DNA of 64,000 nt from Streptomyces sp. NRRL S-87 (GTDB lineage Bacteria; Actinomycetota; Actinomycetes; Streptomycetales; Streptomycetaceae). This document shows positions 58,739 through 64,000 of the stretch, piece after piece. The stretch is from assembly GCF_000719335.1 (NCBI RefSeq), contig NZ_JOGB01000019.1, forward strand, positions 124,001 to 188,000. Reading direction: 5' to 3'. The number at the start of each line of letters is the position of its first letter. Within the stretch, counting starts at the first letter, position 1. Below the pieces are notes generated by a model. The model was not told the DNA's origin. It made no database searches and saw only the letters and a program-made list of their open reading frames with translations. The translations under genes and the position numbers were made by a program.

Positions 58739-59863
58739 CTAGACGTACCGCTCCAGGATCGAGGACTCGGCCAGCCGGGACAGGCCCTCGCGCACGCTGC
58801 GCGCGCGGGCCTCGCCGACGCCGTCCACGGTCTGGAGGTCGTCCACGCTCGCGGCCAGCAGCTTCTGCAACCCGCCGAAGTGCTCGACCAGCCGCTCGAT
58901 GATCGCGCCCGGCAGGCGCGGGACCTTGGCCAGCAGCCGGTAGCCGCGCGGCGAGACCGCCGAGTCGAGGGTCTCCGGGGAGCCGCTGTAGCCCAGGGCC
59001 TTGGCGACGATCGGCAGTTCCAGCAGCTCGGCGTGCGTCAGGGCGTCGAGGTCGGCCAGCGCCTCGTCGACCGTGCGGGAACGCTTCGCCGTCGGCTCCG
59101 GCACGTAGTCCCGCGCGACCAGCTCGCGCTCGCCCTCGACGCCCACGGTCAGCTCGTCGAGCTGGAGCGAGAGCAGGCGGCCGTCCGTACCGAGCTCGAC
59201 GACGTACTCGGCGATCTCGGTGGCGATCCGGCGGACCATCTCCAGCCGCTGCGCGACCGCGCTCACGTCCCGGACGGTGACCAGGTCCTCGATCTCCAGC
59301 GCGGAGAGCGTGCCCGCCACCTCGTCCAGGCGCAGCTTGTACCGCTCCAGCGTCGCCAGGGCCTGGTTGGCGCGGGAGAGGATCGCGCCGGACTCCTCCA
59401 GCACGCGCCGCTCGCCGTCCACGTACAGGGCGATCAGCCGCATGGACTGGGAGACGGAGACGACCGGGAAGCCGCACTGCTTGGAGACGCGGTCGGCGGT
59501 GCGGTGCCGGGTGCCGGTCTCCTCGGTGGGGATCGACGCGTCCGGCACCAGCTGCACGCCGGCCCGAAGGATCTTGGTGATGTCCTTGTCGAGGATCAGC
59601 GCGCCGTCGAGCTTGCACAGCTCGCGCAGGCGGGTGGCGGTGAACTCGACGTCGAGTACGAAACCGCCGGTGCACATGGCTTCGACGGTCTTGTCCATGC
59701 CGAGGACGATCAGGCCGCCGGTGTTGCCGCGGACGATCCGCTCCAGTCCGTCACGCAGGGCCTGACCAGGCGCGACGGCGCTCAGGGAAGCGCGTACCAG
59801 CGCCTCGTGCTTGGAGCTCGCGCCGGACTTCCCGGGTGCTGCTGCCCCGTCCTTGGCTGCCAC
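58739..59863 (-). CDS. disA: DNA integrity scanning diadenylate cyclase DisA
   Basis: 374 residues, exactly the S. coelicolor length as I recall. The DAC domain has DGA at 86-88 and RHR at 119-121 (TGTRHRTADRVSKQCGFPVV). The linker helix and a C-terminal helix-hairpin-helix DNA-binding domain (LQTVDGVGEARARSVREGLS) complete it. It makes c-di-AMP from two ATP, scanning DNA for branched structures. GTG start with GGAGG 6 bases upstream. It follows radA on the same strand; the RadA-DisA association is known in other bacteria. Confidence 0.96.
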   Translation of the reverse strand: MAAKDGAAAPGKSGASSKHEALVRASLSAVAPGQALRDGLERIVRGNTGGLIVLGMDKTVEAMCTGGFVLDVEFTATRLRELCKLDGALILDKDITKILRAGVQLVPDASIPTEETGTRHRTADRVSKQCGFPVVSVSQSMRLIALYVDGERRVLEESGAILSRANQALATLERYKLRLDEVAGTLSALEIEDLVTVRDVSAVAQRLEMVRRIATEIAEYVVELGTDGRLLSLQLDELTVGVEGERELVARDYVPEPTAKRSRTVDEALADLDALTHAELLELPIVAKALGYSGSPETLDSAVSPRGYRLLAKVPRLPGAIIERLVEHFGGLQKLLAASVDDLQTVDGVGEARARSVREGLSRLAESSILERYV

Positions 59864-59984
59864 TGCACTCCTCCGGTCGCGGTTGCGGTGCCCGTAGACG
59901 GCCGGGCGGACCAGCCCAAAGTCTACCGGCGCGCCCTGCCGGCCCCCGGTGCCTTGCCCGACCTGACCGGTTCGGACCCCGATC

Positions 59985-60060
59985 CGCACCCCGACGCCGC
60001 GCCCCTCCGCACCCCGACGCCGCGCCCCTCCGCCCCTCGACGCCGCACCCCTCCGCACCC
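59985..60060. repeat. 23-bp tandem repeat between radA and disA
   Basis: Three copies of CGCACCCCGACGCCGCGCCC plus TCC with 23-bp period at 59985, 60008 and 60031, partial fourth. It lies in the 250-base gap between radA and disA. Confidence 0.8.
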
Positions 60061-60113
60061 CGGTCCGCGCCCGCCGGTACGTTCCCGGACGTCCGCCCGG
60101 GGCGTGCCCGCCG

Positions 60114-61520
60114 CTACTCGGCCGCCGGCCGCCGCGCCGCCGCCCGGGACCGCGGGAGCACCCGTAGCGCGTCGCCCATGTCCGCGACCTCCGTGACGCG
60201 CATGCCCGGCGGGACCTTCCCCGGGTCGCCCGGTACGAGGGCGTGCGTGAAGCCGAGCCGGTGCGCCTCGGCCAGCCGCCGCTGGACACCGGTCACCCGC
60301 CGCACCTCGCCGGCGAGGCCGACCTCCCCGATCGCCACCAGGTTCTTCGGCAGCGGGGTGTCGCTCGCCGCCGAGGCCAGGGCCAGCGCGATCGCCAGGT
60401 CCGCGGCCGGCTCCGAGAGCTTCACCCCGCCCACGGTCGCGGAGTAGATGTCCCGCTTGCCCAGCGCGCTGATCCGGCCGCGCTGCTCCAGCACCGCGAG
60501 CATCATCGACACCCGGGAGGTCTCCAGGCCCGAGGTGGTGCGCCGGGGCGAGGGGATCTGCGAGTCCACCGTCAGCGCCTGCACCTCGGCCACCAGCGGC
60601 CGGCGGCCCTCCAGCGTGACCGTCAGGCAGGTGCCCGGCACCGGCTCGTCGCGCCGGGTCAGGAACAGGCCGCTGGGGTCCGCGAGTCCGGTGATGCCCT
60701 CGTCGTGCAGCTCGAAGCAGCCGACCTCGTCCGTCGCGCCGTACCGGTTCTTCACGCCGCGCACGAGCCGCAGCCGCGCGTGCCGGTCGCCCTCGAACTG
60801 CAGCACCACGTCCACCAGGTGCTCCAGCAGGCGCGGCCCGGCGATGGCGCCGTCCTTCGTCACGTGGCCCACCAGCAGGGTGGACATGCCCCGGTCCTTG
60901 GAGGCCCGGATCAGCGCGCCGGCCACCTCGCGCACCTGCGCCATGCCGCCCGGCGCGCCGTCGATCTCGGGGGAGGCCACGGTCTGCACGGAGTCGAGGA
61001 CCAGCAGGGAGGGCTTGACCGCGTCGAGGTGCCCGAGGACCGCCGACAGGTCGGTCTCCGCCGCCAGGTACAGGTGGTCGCTGAGGGCGCCGATGCGGTC
61101 GGCCCGCAGCCGCACCTGGCTCGCCGACTCCTCGCCCGTCACGTACAGCGTCCTGTGCGCGTCGCTCGCCGCCTTGGCCGCCACGTCCAGCAGCAGGGTC
61201 GACTTGCCGACGCCCGGCTCGCCCGCCAGCAGCACCACGGCCCCGGGCACCAGGCCCCCGCCGAGCACCCGGTCCAGCTCGTCCACGCCCGTCGTACGGG
61301 CCGTCGCCTGCCGGCCGTCCACCTGCGCGATCGGCAGTGCGGCCGTCGAGACGCGGCCCGCGGCGGTCGTGCGGACCGCGGGTGTGCCCATCTCCTCGAC
61401 CGTGCCCCAGGCCTGGCACTCGGGGCAGCGGCCGAGCCACTTGGCCGTGGTCCAGCCGCACTCCGTGCAGCGGTAGGAGGGCCGGTCCTTGGCGGATGAG
61501 CGGGATGTACGGGCAGCCAT
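60114..61520 (-). CDS. radA: DNA repair protein RadA
   Basis: 468 residues. N-terminal C4 zinc finger (CTECGWTTAKWLGRCPEC), RecA-like core with Walker A GEPGVGKSTLLL, the KNRYGATDEVGCFE motif and a C-terminal Lon-like domain (TVGGVKLSEPAADLAIALAL; AIGEVGLAGEVRRV). It processes recombination intermediates and interacts with DisA in Bacillus. A -10 hexamer 7 bases upstream suggests a leaderless ATG at 61520. Confidence 0.96.
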   Translation of the reverse strand: MAARTSRSSAKDRPSYRCTECGWTTAKWLGRCPECQAWGTVEEMGTPAVRTTAAGRVSTAALPIAQVDGRQATARTTGVDELDRVLGGGLVPGAVVLLAGEPGVGKSTLLLDVAAKAASDAHRTLYVTGEESASQVRLRADRIGALSDHLYLAAETDLSAVLGHLDAVKPSLLVLDSVQTVASPEIDGAPGGMAQVREVAGALIRASKDRGMSTLLVGHVTKDGAIAGPRLLEHLVDVVLQFEGDRHARLRLVRGVKNRYGATDEVGCFELHDEGITGLADPSGLFLTRRDEPVPGTCLTVTLEGRRPLVAEVQALTVDSQIPSPRRTTSGLETSRVSMMLAVLEQRGRISALGKRDIYSATVGGVKLSEPAADLAIALALASAASDTPLPKNLVAIGEVGLAGEVRRVTGVQRRLAEAHRLGFTHALVPGDPGKVPPGMRVTEVADMGDALRVLPRSRAAARRPAAE

Positions 61521-61527
61521 GCGCCCC

Positions 61528-61533
61528 ACCGTA
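61528..61533 (-). promoter_or_regulatory. -10 hexamer of radA, probable leaderless start
   Basis: On the minus strand TACGGT ends 7 bases before the ATG at 61520. Confidence 0.5.
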
Positions 61534-61838
61534 GCGGGCGCCACCGACAGCGCCCCGGGGGCGGCAACCGGGTGGCCGGGTGCCGGGAGCGGCGGGCGGG
61601 CGGTCGTGCCGGGGGCGGGCGGACCGGTGCCGGGCGGGGACGGAGGCGGGTGACGCCTTGGCCAGGGCCGGTCACCCCCCTGACAGGTACTGGCCACGGC
61701 CTCGGCCACGCGCCGCTTATGCCCTGGCCAGGGCCTTGCGGGGCGGTCCGTCAGGGCCGCCGTCGCCCCACCGCAGATCTGTTCACCCGTAAGGATTAAA
61801 ACTGCTCAAGGCTTCCAAGACGCCCACGGCCCGGCTTC

Positions 61839-61844
61839 TACGGT
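61839..61844 (+). promoter_or_regulatory. -10 hexamer, probable leaderless start
   Basis: TACGGT ends 6 bases before the GTG at 61851. Confidence 0.5.
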
Positions 61845-61850
61845 CGCCGG

Positions 61851-63707
61851 GTGACCAGAAGCAGTCAGGCCCAACCCACCAGGAGCACCGGCGCACACCG
61901 GGCGCACGGGCGCGTGTGCCGCACGCCGGACGAGCGGCCCCCCTCCCGCCACGAAGTCCATCTCGACGGCCTGTTCACCTACTGCCTCTCGGTGATGTGC
62001 GACCACGACGCGGCCACCGAGGCGCTCGGCGACGTCCTCGTGGTGGCCGAGCGGCACGCCGGCCGCCGCTCCGCCGACGCCGGGGAGGACCGGGCCTGGC
62101 TCTACGCGCTCGCCCGCTGGGCCTGCCTGCGCAAGCTGGCGACGCAGCGGCGCGCCCGCCAGGGGGCGCACAGCTCCCGCCGTGCTCCGGCGCACACCGT
62201 CGCGCCCCACTCCGCCCTTGCGCCGGTCGGTGCGCCCTCGGGAGCGCCGGGCGGCACCGCCGCCGTCGCCCCGGGCGCGACGGACACCAGCGACAGGAAC
62301 GCGGCCGCCACCCTCGCCAGGAGCGCGGACGCGCCGGGCCCCGGCACCGCTGCCGGGACCACCCCGGACCCCGCCCCGGACCCGGCCGCGGACCCCGCCG
62401 CCCTCCCCGACGCCGCCGAGCGGCACGCGGAACTCTCCCGCCTCGCCTGGCCCGAGGCCGCCGGCACCACCCCCGAGCAGCGCGAGGCCCTCGAACTCGC
62501 CGTCCGCCACGGCCTCGCCGTCCCCGAGGTGGCCGCCGTCCTCGGCATGGGCCCGGCCGCCGCCCGCGAGCTCCTGGCCGGCGCCGCGTGCGAGGTCGAG
62601 CGCACCCGCGCCGCCCTCGCGGTCGTCGAGACCGGCAGCTGCCCCGCGGTCTCCCGGCTCACCGACGACAGCCAGGTACTGCTCTCCAGCGCCCTGCGCG
62701 CCGAACTCGTCCGGCACGTCGACGACTGCCCCACCTGCCGGCGCGTCGCCGAACGCGTCGACGCCGTCGGTCCCTGGCCCGGCTCGGCCCTCACCCGGGC
62801 GACCCTGCCGCTGGTGGCCGCGCCCCGGCCCGCCGTCGCCCTGGCCGCCCGCGCGCTGCCGCGCAGCCGGATGGCCAGCCCGCGGTTCGACCGCACCGGC
62901 TTCCCCATGGACCCCAAGGACCGGGCGCTGCGCCGCGAGCGGCTGCGGGCCCGGGCCGTCACCACCACCGTCGTGGCCACGGTGGTCGCCGCCCCGGTGC
63001 TCGCCCTGTGGGCGGCCTACCGAGGCGCTCCGCTCACCGGCGAGGGGGGCGCGGGGGCCACCCGGATCTCCGCCGCGGAGGCCGACGGGCACACCCGCGC
63101 CGGCGGCCCGTACGCCTCGTACGAGAACGCGGGCAACGCCCGCACGACGTCCGGCCCGGGCTTCATGGCGGGCAGCCGCTCCCCGGACGTCTCGGTCGAG
63201 GTGATCAGCCCCGGCCGGGCCACCGAGCCCTCCGTCCCGGGCGTCAGGGGACCCGGCCGGCTCACGGTCGACGCGGTGTCCTCGGGCGGTACGACCCTGG
63301 TGATGCTCAGCGCGAGCGGCGGCACCCCGGTCCAGTGGCGGCTGTGGGCGGACGCGCCCTGGCTGTGGATCAGCAGTACGAGCGGGACGCTGGAGCCGGG
63401 CGAAACGTTCACCGTACGCATCTCCGTCGACCACACGGTCGAGCCCGCGGGCGACTGGATCGCCCGGCTCGGCGTGGAGCCCTCCGGCGCGGTCCTCACC
63501 ATCGAGGGGCACGGCCCGGCCCGGCCGTCGTCCCCGAGCCCGAGTCCGACGACGGCGAGTCCGACCCCGAGCCCCAGTGCCACCACCGCGGACCCGACCC
63601 CGAGCCCGACGCCCACACCGACCGGAACCGCGGAGCCGACGCCCTCCACGAGCACAGAAGGAACGGTTTCCCCGGACCCGACCGACCCGACCGCCCCGCC
63701 GTCGTAG
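61851..63707 (+). CDS. Sigma-like/zinc-finger membrane protein with BACON-like exodomain
   Basis: 618 residues in a rare layout. Residues 36-105 resemble ECF sigma region 2 (LDGLFTYCLSVMCDHDAATE; DRAWLYALARWACLRKLATQ). After an Ala/Pro linker, 195-260 resemble region 4 (TPEQREALELAVRHGLAVPE; VAAVLGMGPAAARELLAGAA). A zinc-finger-like HVDDCPTC follows at 289-296, as in ZAS anti-sigma factors. A membrane helix at about 369-390 leads to an extracytoplasmic beta-rich domain (WRLWADAPWLWISSTSGTLE) of BACON type, then a Pro/Thr/Ser tail. It may be a membrane-tethered regulator. The sigma-like parts look degenerate, so DNA binding is uncertain. Confidence 0.78.
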   Translation: MTRSSQAQPTRSTGAHRAHGRVCRTPDERPPSRHEVHLDGLFTYCLSVMCDHDAATEALGDVLVVAERHAGRRSADAGEDRAWLYALARWACLRKLATQRRARQGAHSSRRAPAHTVAPHSALAPVGAPSGAPGGTAAVAPGATDTSDRNAAATLARSADAPGPGTAAGTTPDPAPDPAADPAALPDAAERHAELSRLAWPEAAGTTPEQREALELAVRHGLAVPEVAAVLGMGPAAARELLAGAACEVERTRAALAVVETGSCPAVSRLTDDSQVLLSSALRAELVRHVDDCPTCRRVAERVDAVGPWPGSALTRATLPLVAAPRPAVALAARALPRSRMASPRFDRTGFPMDPKDRALRRERLRARAVTTTVVATVVAAPVLALWAAYRGAPLTGEGGAGATRISAAEADGHTRAGGPYASYENAGNARTTSGPGFMAGSRSPDVSVEVISPGRATEPSVPGVRGPGRLTVDAVSSGGTTLVMLSASGGTPVQWRLWADAPWLWISSTSGTLEPGETFTVRISVDHTVEPAGDWIARLGVEPSGAVLTIEGHGPARPSSPSPSPTTASPTPSPSATTADPTPSPTPTPTGTAEPTPSTSTEGTVSPDPTDPTAPPS

Positions 63708-63730
63708 CCGGCCCGGTGCGGCCGTCGCGA

Positions 63731-64000
63731 CTACGCGCGCTCCGCGGGGTCGGCCGGGTGCGGCGCCATCGGCAGCAGCGAGGCCAGCCGCTGCTCGCAC
63801 AGGCCGACCAGTACGTCGTACGCCTCCTTGCCCATCAGCTCCGTCAGCTCGGCCCGGTACGACACGTACACCGGCTCGCCCGCCCCGTGAGCCGAGGTCG
63901 CGGAGGTGCACCACCAGTGCAGGTCGTGCCCGCCCGGGCCCCAGCCGCGCCGGTCGTACTCGCCGATGGACACCTGGAGCACCCGGGTGTCGTCGGGCCG
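63731..64000 (-). CDS. Hypothetical protein, C-terminal part
   Basis: Partial; the start lies right of the window. The visible 89 residues ([60 protein letters not shown]) show no recognised domain. An internal ATG-like start is possible at 63982, but the frame stays open to the window edge. It is convergent with the BACON-domain gene. Confidence 0.6.
   Translation of the reverse strand, partial: RPDDTRVLQVSIGEYDRRGWGPGGHDLHWWCTSATSAHGAGEPVYVSYRAELTELMGKEAYDVLVGLCEQRLASLLPMAPHPADPAERA

Larger units (their letters stand above)
61521..61850. other. Spacer between radA and the BACON-domain gene
   Basis: 330 bases with divergent promoters and no gene. It contains two copies of TGGCCAGGGCC (61659 and 61730 regions) and TGGCCACGG variants. 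The 3' part is unusually A/T-containing (AAGGATTAAAACTGC), suggesting a promoter or regulatory site for the forward gene. Confidence 0.5.

Noticed and set aside
59985..60060. Possible short CRISPR or small-protein array
   Set aside because: Direct 23-bp tandem copies without unique spacers; simple tandem repeat.

Overview
The window looks like ordinary chromosomal DNA of a Streptomyces or a very close relative. It is very G+C rich with G/C-ending codons and many GTG starts. It carries actinomycete hallmarks (Lsr2, a SigE-CseABC envelope-stress locus, DisA-RadA, a DUF3180 membrane protein, a 55-residue conserved-type membrane peptide). From memory the gene order matches the S. coelicolor core region around SCO3410 down to about SCO3346; I could not run a comparison. 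I see no rRNA, tRNA, prophage, insertion sequence or CRISPR array.

Layout. 1-10.8 kb: end of a DedA protein, a ThrE-type exporter, pyrophosphatase, a PBP4-type DD-carboxypeptidase, a DUF2342 metallopeptidase, then tilS-hpt-ftsH-folE. 10.8-15.8 kb (minus strand): folate operon folP, NTF2-like, a candidate 40-residue ORF, folB, folK, DUF3180, preceded by an MprF/LysX-like membrane protein. 16-21.8 kb: a secreted esterase-like protein, a glycine-betaine type ABC transporter (ATPase on the minus strand, two permeases and a binding lipoprotein on the plus strand) and a coiled-coil membrane protein. 21.9-32.5 kb: an orphan NuoD-like subunit, two PH-domain membrane proteins, a NarL-type two-component system, a MidA-like methyltransferase, a secreted M28 peptidase, an ArsR-like regulator and a threonine-aldolase-like enzyme. 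32.6-38.5 kb: a tight operon for NAD and CoA precursors (DUF2520, panC, nadB, nadC, coaX). 38.6-44.8 kb: small conserved-type proteins, a BlaI-type regulator, an N-acetylglutamate synthase-like GNAT, lsr2 and clpC. 44.8-48 kb: the clearest accessory gene, a STAND/NACHT NTPase with a leucine-rich-like C terminus, of the type implicated in bacterial immunity. 48.3-51.5 kb: an M23 wall peptidase behind a structured leader, then a TetR/MFS exporter pair with two good palindromic operators. 51.8-55.4 kb: sigE-cseA-cseB-cseC. 55.6-64 kb: mutY, a PAP2 phosphatase, a membrane protein, disA, radA, a sigma-like/zinc-finger/BACON fusion and a partial gene.

Themes. Cell-envelope stress and wall turnover (DacB, SigE-Cse, M23, MprF-like, FtsH), c-di-AMP signalling (DisA), ATP-dependent proteolysis (FtsH, ClpC with two ClgR-like sites) and cofactor synthesis (folate, NAD, CoA) dominate. 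About a dozen genes have a TANNNT -10 hexamer ending 6-8 bases before the start codon and little or no Shine-Dalgarno sequence, so leaderless transcription appears common here.

Most unusual features: (1) a 114-bp tetranucleotide microsatellite between cseB and cseC, read through by a 71-codon frame that starts 4 bases after cseB and ends in an ATGA overlap with cseC; (2) the NACHT protein; (3) a perfect hairpin between the Shine-Dalgarno sequence and the ATG of ftsH; (4) the dual operators and GTACC-rich leader of the TetR/MFS pair; (5) the sigma-like/zinc-finger/BACON fusion; (6) a series of short-period tandem repeats in the spacers.
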